Shown here: positions 46,961 through 57,262 of the stretch, one piece after another
Layout: the number at the start of each line of letters is the position of its first letter
Numbering within the stretch: the stretch's first letter is position 1
Assembly (NCBI RefSeq): GCF_022965805.1
Contig: NC_133101.1
Span: forward strand, 11,011,069-11,075,068
Direction: 5' to 3'
DNA length: 64,000 nt
Source: Primulina eburnea
Taxonomy: Eukaryota; Streptophyta; Magnoliopsida; Lamiales; Gesneriaceae
The notes under the pieces: generated by a model
Told to the model about the DNA's origin: nothing
Seen by the model: only the letters and a program-made list of their open reading frames with translations
The model's database searches: none
Translations under genes and position numbers: made by a program

Positions 46961-47587
46961 AATAAACCATAACACAGGATTATTTGAAGAATTCCGCAGC
47001 CAAAGCTTCCTCCATCAAATGTATAGTTTTTGCCTGTGTTGAGATGCCATTCATTTACCTGAGAGCAAAACATGAAAATGAACAGGCGAGGTGAATTAAT
47101 TCACTCGATATTATCATTTCATATAAGATTATGACCTCCTATTTAACAAATCAACTAAAAAAGATATTTCCTTGTATGAATGGACTTTACCGATGCATGT
47201 TTTTGGTGCAGACGCTTATATATTTGAGATATAATTTTATATACTGTGAAACAAGAGATCGATATAGTATATTATCAGCCATAAAATGATATGCTTAATA
47301 ATTGTTTTTGCATAACGCATGCTTGTCCCCCCAAATATTTAAGAATAATAAATTCAGAAAATAAACTTGTTCACCTCTCGAATGATAGAAAACCATAACA
47401 CGAAAAGTTTATAAATGTACTCCAGAATCCAGAAAGCTCAAGGTTGAAAGAAGCCTATTGCATGGCTTCAAGAAATTAGTCGCCCTCATTTTTCTTTTGG
47501 AACCAAAAGTTGGTCCAATAATTCATTATCTATGATCGTTGCTAGTTTCTACTTGGAGTGGAATAAGCACGAGTATAACAATGTTCA
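46961..47587. other. Intergenic DNA, no gene seen
   Basis: AT-rich; contains the 3' flank of the NUS1-like gene. Confidence 0.45.
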
Positions 47588-49621
47588 TTAAAATCCACAG
47601 ACTTGAAATGCATGTGTGCGCATACCGTAGTTTTGACGGACCCTTTTGAACCTATAAATGGCTATTACGAGGGAACCAAATTTCATAGACTTCAATTGTC
47701 CCATGTATCTGCAATCAAACAATACAGTACAAAGTCCAGTGTTCAAGAACTGAATATTTAGTCAAGACTAAAAGAAGAGACTCAACAGAACAAATCAACC
47801 GTCCAGGTTTAGTAGAGGTTTAATTTGGCTGCTGCAAGAGATAGTAATGACATGTATATAATATGGAAGATGCACTTCTAATTTTGCCCAAGCAATAGTA
47901 GAAGGGTGAGAAAACCAGTTTGAAGAGTGATTTTAATACTCACACCATCTCAGCATAACGAATTCTCCAAGCTGGAAATCCCAGGTGACATCTTGCAGGC
48001 CCATAAATCAACATGAGATCAGGTTCTGGTTCTCCATAACCTGATTTCACCAAAAAACTGGCATGTTTTTTTTGAAAAAGATGATAAATCAGAAAACATG
48101 GAATTGGGGAAACACACAGGCAAGCAAACAAACCTATCACTCCGAGAGCAACGGTCATATCAGGTTCCGTCAAATTTGGCTTATCTGTACCGGAATTATG
48201 CTTCTCTAGAAGAAAATTTGCTGTTTTGGCAACTGCATGTTTCCCATCTGTAAAAGAAATGACTTCCAAACTCATGTATTTCTGCTCAAGAAGTGGGTCA
48301 CTCGTAGTTTCCTGGGTAAGGATGATTGATTTAGAGGGCAATGTCAGCGGGATTTAAGAGACAGAAAAACTACAAACTATCTTCGTGTAAGGCAGCACCT
48401 AGGAGATCTCTTCACTTTTCAAACTCAGAGTGAGGGCTTCTTTAGATTTCTTCAGCACTCCTACAGCATGAAAGGATTTGTAATCACGATGCTCTAAGGT
48501 CAACAAAAGGTTAGCAATACACCATCATGGATTAATTAATAGCAGGGATCTTACCTTCTGTATCATATAGACACACTTTCTTTGTTCCAATAGCTTGAAG
48601 CTACCTCAATAGGTGAAGAAAATTTGTAGTGCGAGCGGCTTCTTCACTATCTATAACAACTGACAGGTACTGAACTTTATTGATGTCAAGATCTCTATAA
48701 CTCTTCAGGAAGCCACTGGAGATAAGGAAACTCTCAAGTGCGTTGACCAGACTCAACAAGAAGTACCATATACTCACGTTCAGATGCATAATGAGCCAGA
48801 GAAAACGAAGCCCGATATGGCCACACTGTTAGAATTTTATATCTGATAAATACCACAAATATTTTTTGGAAATAAAAAGGAGATTTTTTAACATACTGAA
48901 ACATTAAAGTTGATTGCATTCAGGAATTTATTTCTCTTGCGTGTGACAAGCCTTTTATATCACATTGACGCATAATTCTGTTAGTTGTCCCACATCGGTT
49001 AGATAAAATACCTAGGAATTGTATATATGAACTTGGACAATCCTCTCCCCTTAAGCTAGTTTTTAGGGATGAGATAGGTCAAAGTTTCAATCTTTATATG
49101 GTATCAGAGCTCAAGCTTCACCGTTATGTATTAGACTGCCTATAGTTAGACCATCCGTTCTGCCCATGGTTGGGTCATTTGTAAACTCTACGCTCCGAAT
49201 GTTCATTCTTGAGCGTGGGGGTGTGTGTTAATTGTCCCACATCGGTTAGATAAAATACCTGGGAGTTGCATATATGGACTTGGACAATCATCCCCTTGAG
49301 CTAGCTTTTGAGGGAAAACTTAACCGATATTCTTCTCAAGAGAATCTACTATTAGAATGAGTAGGATTGCGCATGGCTGAATTTTTTATTATTCGTGGAC
49401 AATAAAGATCAATCATCATATGAACAGCAAATGCAATGTGGAAAGCACCTCGCCAATTTTGATGGAACTTTTTGTTAAATTTCAATGCAACCCCACCTAA
49501 AACGTAAAGTAAACTTGAAAAACAAACCCCCATCGAGCAACAATTGTACCATCCATACCATCGAAAAGAACTAAAATACGCACAAACTCACCGAGCCAAT
49601 ACGGACGCATACCTTCTGCAT
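47588..49621 (-). pseudogene. NUS1/LEW1-like cis-prenyltransferase subunit with two in-frame stops
   Basis: Six exons fit by homology and GT-AG sites: 49592-49621, 48555-48825, 48399-48460, 48134-48311, 47944-48040, 47588-47708, in total 759 nt (252 residues; LEW1 is of similar length). Recognisable are the N-terminal membrane segment (LRFLWLIMH, IWYFLLSLVNALESFLIS), KVCLYDTEG, MSLEVISFTDGKHAVAKTAN, EPEPDLMLIYGP and RCHLGFPAWRIRYAEMV. NUS1-type proteins are the non-catalytic partners of cis-prenyltransferase making dehydrodolichyl diphosphate at the ER for protein glycosylation. The frame closes in phase across every junction, but TAG occurs at 48601-48603 (where W is expected) and at 48399-48401, the last codon of exon 3. 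The C-terminal end also differs: after RQNYG it reads on to GMRTHAFQVCGF. It is therefore a pseudogene, a null allele, or holds sequencing errors. The first exon is the least certain part. Confidence 0.78.
48979..49335 (+). mobile_element. TRIM-like miniature LTR retrotransposon in intron 1 of the NUS1-like gene
   Basis: Two direct repeats of about 100 bp begin TGTTAGTTGTCCCACATCGG (48979) and TGTTAATTGTCCCACATCGG (49226). Between them are TGGTATCAGAGC (PBS, 49099-49110) and a GAGCGTGGGGGTG polypurine tract right before the second repeat. No coding capacity. Total length about 350 bp fits terminal-repeat retrotransposons in miniature. Exact outer end and target duplication are not resolved. 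Confidence 0.75.
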
Positions 49622-49912
49622 TTCATCCCCTAAGTCCAATATTCTGCAAATACCCCAACCTGCAAGTTAGTCGACAACAAATTCCTCACAAAAAATGCAA
49701 AGTCACAAGCAGAAACAGTAGACACTAAATTATTCAACAGCTAAAGATAAAATCAAATATGCAGTAATAAAAAAAAAACACAAATAATCACTAACGCTGA
49801 TTCAATCCACCGAAGAAACACGACCAAAAGAACGAAGTCAACCTTCAGCATATCTGTTCAGAGGAACAAAAAAGAGCCGCTTGAAATAGGTCGATTCTAA
49901 CTGAAAGACGAC
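49622..49912. other. Upstream region of the NUS1-like gene
   Basis: Probably its 5' untranslated region and promoter. No TATA box stands out. Confidence 0.4.
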
Positions 49913-50406
49913 ATTTGCGAGTTTCGGGTTGGATCGGGTTGTCGAATGACCCGTAAACTTTTTTTTTGAAAATATATTTTTTTATATTGTAAGGTTGAAC
50001 AAAATTTATCGTATATTTTTATCATTTAATATTTATTTTGCATATTTTTATTTTTTTAACAATTTTTTTATTTGATTTAGTAAATATTATTTTAATTTTT
50101 TACGATTAAAATTTCAAATTTAAATCGAAAATTTTATTATTATGTGTTTAAATTAAAATATTATTATTATTTTTTATTTTTTTGAATTTTTTTCATTAAT
50201 TTTTTTAAAAAAATTTAAAAAAATTAATAAAATTCTGGTTAGGTGGATTAGACGGGTTGAGTCGGGTTATACGAGTTCGTGTTTGAGTCGGGAGTTTTCG
50301 GGTTGCTTCGAGTTCGGGTTGGGTTCGGATTGAAAAAAAAATAAAAAAATTTCATGAGTTGACCCGAAACCCGACCCAACCCAACTCACCCGATTGACAC
50401 CCCTAG
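49913..50406. mobile_element. hAT-type short element or fragment
   Basis: Ends with GATTGACACCCCTAG, the common terminus of plant hAT-related short elements, and both sides hold GGGTTGGGTCGGGTT/AACCCGACCC words (49925-49955 and 50335-50395) in inverted relation. The left terminus is decayed. Confidence 0.5.
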
Positions 50407-51019
50407 TTTTAAACGTCTTCTAGTGTGTGCCTAGGCGTTGGCAGTGCGTGTGTTCGTGAGAGAGAGAGCTGATAACCAATCAAAACAGAACACGTCATTA
50501 GTTAATGCCTTTTTATTTCGACACGTGAATCTCTTTGGGCCATGGAAATCATGGGCCCCATTTATCTGATTCACCTCTCATCTCAGCTCCACATAAACCC
50601 ATTAAGTTCAGGTTTTGGGCCACAAATGGCCCAGTGCACGTTTGATGCTGATATCCAATCAGCACTGAACACGTCATTATTAGTTATTAAATAGTCTATT
50701 CAATTTTTTCACGTCCCTGTGAATTCCTATGGATCGTAATATTGGCGAATTCTTTAGGTAGTGATCGAATTCCATACGATGCTGATTATATTAAGGTGGC
50801 ACGGATGAGTCGGGTTTTCGAAAATTTGACGTCTCATAAAAATTGAGTCATCCTCACGTATTTTTCGACATCTTATTTTAATATTTTATAAATAATTAAT
50901 ATCTACAATATATTTTATTATATCGCAAACATAACTCGTAAAATACGAATAAACAAGTCCTTATGACTGTGAAACAATATGATGATCAACATTTTTAGAA
51001 ATTACTTTATCCAAATACT
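50407..51019. other. Intergenic DNA, no gene seen
   Basis: Contains a short GAGAGAGAGA stretch at 50459-50468; otherwise nothing recognised. Confidence 0.45.
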
Positions 51020-51409
51020 TTAACTAAAAAAAAATCGCTCAAAAGATTCTTCAGCTAAGTTATCGTTATCATTATTATCATCATATTCGACAACTTTAGG
51101 CTCTTCAAAAGTAATCGTAGAATCATCCTCGACGAATTCACAGCCATCGATGCTCTCAGCAATAGCATTGTCTACAGAGCTTTTGCATGCAATTCTCTGC
51201 TTTTCATGATTTACAAACTCCTCCCCCTGGTCGCAGGCGTGCTTGAAGGCTTCCCATTTATGCGCCAAGATTTCGAGACAAGAGTCGCTAGCCAGGGTAG
51301 ACACGCCTTTCGGCTGCCCTTCACAACTTTGTTTAGCTTCCAAGAAATTGCTTATTTCCTCGACAAACTCTTGATATGAGTTGTCGATGGAGTCTATTAT
51401 GTCATCCAT
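51020..51409 (-). CDS. MED32-like Mediator subunit with a divergent C-terminus
   Basis: A single coding exon of 129 residues, ATG at 51409, stop at 51020. The N-terminal about 75 residues follow plant MED32 (MDDIIDSIDNSYQEFVEE, NFLEAKQS, HKWEAFKHACDQGEEFVNHEKQRI), a Mediator tail subunit acting between transcription factors and RNA polymerase II. The remainder differs: instead of the conserved C-terminal helix of MED32 there is an acidic tail (EYDDNNDNDN) ending FERFFFS. The ATG is preceded at 51421-51427 by a TTTACAG acceptor, so an upstream leader exon is expected; a candidate ends near 52914. No sign of frameshift within the ORF. It may be a diverged paralogue or a recent duplicate with a replaced 3' end. 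Confidence 0.65.
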   Translation of the reverse strand: MDDIIDSIDNSYQEFVEEISNFLEAKQSCEGQPKGVSTLASDSCLEILAHKWEAFKHACDQGEEFVNHEKQRIACKSSVDNAIAESIDGCEFVEDDSTITFEEPKVVEYDDNNDNDNLAEESFERFFFS

Positions 51410-51511
51410 GCAAGAAAGTTCACTGTAAATGAAATAATGTGTTAATAAATTTTATGCAAATTTGTCTTACCCGATTCCTAAATTCTGATCAAAGAGGCTG
51501 TATTTCTTATC

Positions 51512-51670
51512 ACTACAAAAAAATCATCAGGTGTTAGTAACGGTTTTTCAAAAACAGTCCCAAAATTTTGCGACGGTTTAAAAAAACCATCGCAATTATT
51601 TAAACATTTGCGAAGGTTATATTAAAACCGTCGCAAATTTTAGCGACAGTTTATAAAACGATTACATGAA
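51512..51670 (+). mobile_element. CACTA (En/Spm) terminus with subterminal repeats
   Basis: Begins CACTACAAAAAAATC, the CACTA terminal motif, followed by alternating GCGACGGTTT and AAACCGTCGC words (51568, 51582, 51634, 51652). Only this end is seen; no matching right terminus within the next 2 kb. It lies in the presumed leader intron of the MED32-like gene. Confidence 0.75.
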
Positions 51671-52913
51671 AGTGTTGGAATATGAGAATCAAACATACGG
51701 AATAAACTATATCTGCTCAGAACTGAATAGAATAGAGGAAAGAAGTACTGGAACCACTGTGGATAACAAATTTGGGCAACAACTTGATAAGAGGTAATCA
51801 TTTACTAAATCTGATAAGTATTTCATAAAATATGGCACATTGTATCTGAAAAGATTTCATCAGAAACTTGTTACATACATAATCGCCCTAAATGACTCGC
51901 GATATTCAACGTTCCACCATTAATCACCACAAATATTATGTTAGTAACGAATTCGCTACGCTATATTGGTTTATCTTCTCAATGTGGATGTATCCTCTCT
52001 TAAATCTACTTCCAGATATATGAGTTTTGGCTCATCCAGAAAAGATATTAGTGATGTACAAAAGGTAGATACTACACTATATGCATGAGTTATCTCCCGC
52101 CTACGTCTCAAACACCATGGATTATACGCGTCCCTCGTATTTTTATGGAAGAAAATCCTTTGCTCCACTTGGTGACATATTTTCTTTTCTGCTACATCAT
52201 ATAGATGACCCATATCTTTTATTATTTGGCAAATAAATCTTTATGTGATCATTGTGATTATACTATATATAATTGCGTAGCATGAAATTTTTCGGAAAAT
52301 ATATAAAGTACATCGTATCCATTAATTTACGCACAATTCAAAATATAGTATAAGCGTCGAGTTTTTATTAGTTTTCAATATATTTTAGCAAATAATATAA
52401 GATTCTTGTGTTACATTAGAAATTTTGCATGGTAGCACGTAGTAAAGTGGGAAATCAAATTCTCATTGTTTGAAAAAAGAATGATGACAACAAGTCTACA
52501 AGTTAGTTTCTTTGTATGATTCCTAAGAAAGAAAGAATTTGTAAAATCAAACAAGAAAAATTTATCCCATAAATGATCTCCAAATAATCACTCAAGAAAC
52601 AATTTTTTTTTTAAAAAAATATCTCAATCCCATAAAATTATTCTAGAAAAATTTGATTATAATCTTCGAAACACAATGAATCGCGCGGATTCAAATTCTC
52701 ACCTTCTGTTTGTGTTTTAATATATTTTCTGTTTAAAACATATATTTATTTATAGCTTTTATTTGGATTATCGATGCCCTAATTATCACAGTAGAATGAT
52801 CTAATAGATGATAAATAGATATAAAAATCTAAACCGCAAAAATTGATAAAATATGAAGAAAACATAAAAAAAAATAGAGCTCAATAAATAAATAAAGAAA
52901 AAAGAAAATGACC
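51671..52913. other. Intron or intergenic DNA upstream of the MED32-like ORF
   Basis: A short open stretch at 51971-52213 on the minus strand has no recognisable domain. The rest is AT-rich. Confidence 0.4.
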
Positions 52914-53025
52914 TTGAGGAGAGGAGATGGGAATGGTGAAAATTGGTTGCGGACTGCTGCACTGTTGAATTGTGAGAAAGATGGTGAATTAATCGAGGGT
53001 TTTCTAATTAGGGTTTCCTTTAACT
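52914..53025 (-). other. Probable 5' untranslated exon of the MED32-like gene
   Basis: The minus strand has AAACCCTAATTAG and AAACCCTCGATT (telo-box-like, common in plant housekeeping promoters or leaders), then a pyrimidine-rich leader ending CTCCTCAAG before GTCATTTT, a usable donor. This would pair with the acceptor just before the ATG at 51409. Confidence 0.5.
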
Positions 53026-53879
53026 ATAAAAAGAATTATAATCATAATCCTAAAATGAAAAAGGATAAAAATTAAAATACTTAAAGCCCAAATAGCCCAT
53101 TAATTTGCATAATTTATTAGGCCTGATTTTTATTTATTTTTAAAAAAATGACAAATTTATATAATCCACTATCAAATATCAGTTTATTTATATATTAGTT
53201 CCTGATAAATAATTGTACACTTTGGATAAAAACTGAAAAATTTATTTAAAATCAAAAAAGGGAAAAAAATTCATTCTAAGCCTTTTCTACATTTTTTTCC
53301 AAAGTTACTTTTGATTCATATACGTAAAAAAATTATTTGACTATTTTCTATTAACAATAATTACCTCTTTCAATTCAATCGAGATACGATTTAAAAATCT
53401 AATTAAAAATGTCTTCAACCATAAAAAAATATAAAACATCAAACAAAATAACATATACTTATTTGAAAATTTTAAAAATTAAAAACTAATCAATCAAATA
53501 AAGTAAAAGAACAAACACCGTATAAAATATATTTATTTAACCTTTTCTATATAAACATTATAAATATTAGTAAGTTATACTCCATTGTTCTATTATGAGA
53601 TAAAAATATATATTAATAAAAAAAATTCAAGAACATTACCAATACACTCGCTCATAAAATTTCATATTTTATCGTATTAATTGCAAACAAAATTTCCAAG
53701 ATAGAATAATTTTATAATTTCCTACTTTATGCGTGTGAATGAAAGAAGAATATTCGTAAAATTTAGTATTTACATGTTCCATGATTTTTTATTTTTTTTA
53801 AAAAAACTATATATTGCTACTATTTTTCTATAAAAATTTAAACAAGGATCGAGAATGGCTGACTGCTAAAACGTTGAAG
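53026..53879. other. Intergenic AT-rich DNA, no gene seen
   Basis: Very AT-rich; no coding potential or element recognised. Confidence 0.5.
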
Positions 53880-54061
53880 GCAAAAACTTGTGTGAGATGG
53901 TCTCACGAGTCGTATTTTGTGAGATAGATATTTTATTTGGATCATCCATGAAAAAATATTACTTTTTATACGCAAATTATTATTTTTTGTTTGAATATCC
54001 GTAAGGTTGACCCGTCTCACAGATAAAGATTCGTTAGACGGTCTCACAAAAGACCTACTCA
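53880..54061 (-). mobile_element. GTGAGACGGTCTCAC MITE, copy 6
   Basis: Minus-orientation copy running from AAAAACTTGTGTGAGATGGTC to GACGGTCTCACAAAAGACCT, full length. Confidence 0.75.
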
Positions 54062-54702
54062 ACATCGAAATAAACAAAACAAGAAAGAATCGTGAGTTAA
54101 ATCAAGAATCCGAAGAAACAATTTTCATATTTAAATGCAATCAATAGAATTATCAAATCTCTTGTTTATTGTATGAGATTTCTTTTTAAGATGAAATCAC
54201 TAACAACTACTTTTTTATGTGCACTTGGTAAATTCTTCTGTTAACTCTCCTCAAACCACACTAGTGAAGTTAACCACATTGAACGTATTCTATGTGAGAC
54301 TCGTCCGAAGAAGTTTTGAAATAAGAAATCAAACTCTTGACAATTGATTAAATATTTATCTACTTTACGAACTCGGACACCAGTTTATTATATGATTGTT
54401 TTAATTACAAATATTTTTCCAAATTTAGCTCTGGGAATGTGAACTTAATTTATAGAGCATGTTGACTCTTGTTCCTTGTTTGGACCATATCGAGTATGTT
54501 TTGTCACTTATTTCAATCCACATAACTCATTTGAGTAAAGTTGCCAACCAACCATAGTGGATTCATAAAACATTCCCAAATTACTTGAAATTTCTTGATT
54601 GGTATTCCATTTTAAAACTTGCATTACAATAAGAAAAGCTTTGTAGCATCTTAAGCCTGAATCTTCTGTAAAACAAATTTACATTTTTACTCCTAAATAT
54701 TT
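54062..54702. other. Intergenic DNA, 3' flank of the first transporter gene
   Basis: No gene recognised. Confidence 0.45.
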
Positions 54703-56815
54703 CTAATAAGTATTCACCATCTGAACTTGTCCATTACTCTCGCGCTTCTCTTCTTTTAATTCTCTCATCGTCGTCCTCCACCGAAAGAAAGTCCCGAACG
54801 ACGACTCCATTTCCTCCAACGTTTTACCTCGAGTCTCGGGGAGTAAAGAGTAAAAGAACACCCATGCCACGCAGGCGATCCCCGCATACAAAAAGAATGC
54901 CCCTCCAATGGTCACAGCGTTGCTCAAAGATAAAAATGTCATCGAAATAATCCCACTGGTGACCCGATTCGCTGCCACCGCCATACTGCACCCTTGGGCC
55001 CTCAACCTTAAGGGGAAGATCTCCGAAGTGTAAACCCATGTAATTGGGCCCATCCCGATTGAAAAAAGGGCCACATAAGCTAAAACAGAGCCTACGCACA
55101 AAGCTATGGCCCAAATCATTTTATGATCCGTATTCGCAATAATAGTCAGTCCAGTAGCAAGGCCCACTAAACTCAGAATCATTCCCGCCACACTAGATAG
55201 AAGCAACGGCCGACGTCCGGTCTTATCCAACGTAAACGTCGCCACCAAGATAAACATCGTTTTCGTGAATCCGACTGCCATCGTCGCGAGTAGCTTATCG
55301 GTATCCTTCTTTATCCCTGCCTTCTCGAAAATATCTGGACTGTAAAGCACCACGGAGTCAATTCCACTCGCCTGTTGAAAGAAGTGTATCCCCAGTCCAC
55401 ATATCAGGATGTGGCGGACTGCAGGGGTGGGGTGGAGGAGGAGCTCGCGCCAGACGCCTTCGCCGTGGTTCCGTTTGGGGACCGAAACTATGTCTTCGTT
55501 GCAGCTATCAGGTATTCCGGCCGCTTGTTTTATATCCTCTAGTCTTAGTTTGGATTCCTCAAGCGAATCGGAGGTTTTGTCGAGCACTCGCTTTGCGTCC
55601 CCGAGTCGGCCTTGCATTACGAGCCAACGTGGCGACTCCGGCATGGCAAAGACGGCTGCAGCGATGAATACAGAGGGGATTGCGCCGACTCCGAGCATGA
55701 ATCGCCACCCTAGGTCCGTTGGGAGCTTTGAGAATCCGTAGTTAGAGACGTAACCAAGCAGTATTCCTGCGAAACATGAAACATAAAACCTAACAAAAAC
55801 TACTAGGTGCAATCTATTTGAATCAAGCTCAAATATCATATTACTCACATCAACATAAATTTAGTATGCTCAAATTTGATCTAAGTATTAATTTTCATGC
55901 TCGAACTCGACTCATGAAAATATCAATCATAAAAACTTCATTTAATTGATGTAACGTCTAATGATCTAAATTTCAGCAACAAGAACATAACAAATGTAAG
56001 TCACGATCAATGTTTGGGTAGGAAAAAGAGGAGAACCGTTCATTTAACAAGTTGTGGGCACATATTGTTACCAATCGATAAAATTCAATTATTATTTTTT
56101 ATAAAACAATTTCCTTAAACACAAAATTATTGGTAAGAAAATAATTAATCGCCTTAAAATCTAAGCTGAAAATCATATATATTATTTTTAATTTAATCAT
56201 TATATAATTTAAAATTTTAATATTTGCATATATGGAACATAAAAAAATAAGAAAATAAGGGTTATATATATTGTCTAAATAAATATTTTGAGAGACAAAT
56301 AAGAGTGACATCTAATTTATTTCAGAGATTGTTTCATTTAATATTGTATTTTTTTAAAAAAAATTAGATCTCTAATTTTATCAATCTAAATGTAAAACGT
56401 GAAATGGAAGCACGGAATCAAGATGGAGGTAGAAACAGTGCAAACATACCAAAATTGATAAACACTTCCGGGAAAGAAGTGAGGAAGCCCCGGGAGGAGG
56501 CCGGCGCCACCTCCGCGGTATACACAGGCGCAATCATCAGTGCATAGCCGACGCCTATGCCGGCCACAAACCTGCCCGCCATGAGGAAGGAGTAGTTGGT
56601 GGCGAATCCCATGAGCAGGGCCCCGGCGAAGAATATTGCCCCGGCGAAGATTATAGTGTAGCGACGGCCGATCCAGTCGGACGTGCGGCCGGCGGCGGCG
56701 GAGCCGAGGAGCGAGTACAGGTTGAGAATCCCCATTATCACTTCTTTCTGCACGTCGGTCATGGGAATGGTTTTCCGGATGTAGATTATAGCTCCACTCA
56801 TCACTCCTATATCTG

Positions 56816-56893
<78 letters not shown>

Positions 56894-57152
56894 CACAAAA
56901 AGATGAATCCAACCAAAAGTTCAAACAAAATTTTTAGTTATGATTCTTTTATAGTAAGTTCCCAAAAATCCGGTATAAAAATGAGTGAGCTAAGCAAGAA
57001 TCATATTTACCATATCCAAGTAAGATGGAGGTCATGGAGGCTAATAAAGAGCATGCCAAAGCATATCTGTTTCTCTTCGGTTTCGCCGGTGGATCGAAAG
57101 CCGGAATGGGTTGGACATGGCCGGAAGAGACACCATGTTTGCCGTCGGCCAT
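54703..57152 (-). CDS. Polyol/monosaccharide H+ symporter (PLT type), tandem copy 1
   Basis: Three exons: 57011-57152, 56450-56812, 54703-55766; 1569 nt, 522 residues. Major facilitator superfamily, sugar porter family, 12 membrane segments. Motifs: DWIGRRYT after the second segment, PESPRWLVMQGR, GLGIHFFQQASGIDSVVLYSP, DKTGRRPLLL and PETRGKTLEEME near the end. The order and wording (LLGYDIGVMSGA across exons 1-2, EVFINFG across exons 2-3) match plant polyol transporters such as PLT5/PMT, proton symporters for mannitol, sorbitol, inositol and some monosaccharides at the plasma membrane. The start is the ATG at 57152 (MADGKHG); an upstream non-ATG extension is not needed. Intron 1 (56813-57010) contains an expanded (AT)n tract beside its acceptor. 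Substrate cannot be fixed from sequence. Confidence 0.93.
56818..56891. repeat. (AT)n microsatellite next to a splice acceptor
   Basis: About 37 AT units; lies in intron 1 of transporter copy 1, starting about 6 bp from the acceptor at 56813. Confidence 0.95.
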
Positions 57153-57249
57153 CGTCACGGCGGCGGCGGTTTGATTTGATTTGGAGTTGGAGAACAAGTG
57201 ACTTAATTACAATAGCTAGTTAAGTTGTATGTATGGAGTTGAGTGGATT

Positions 57250-57262
57250 GTGTATAAATAGA
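57250..57262 (-). promoter_or_regulatory. Possible TATA box of transporter copy 1
   Basis: Minus strand CTATTTATACAC about 100 bp before the ATG at 57152. Confidence 0.5.

Noticed and set aside
56813..56924. YIYIYI-rich extension of the transporter exon 2
   Set aside because: It is the translation of the (AT)n tract in intron 1.
57153..57197. N-terminal extension of transporter copy 1
   Set aside because: It starts from a non-ATG codon; the ATG at 57152 gives the usual PLT N-terminus.
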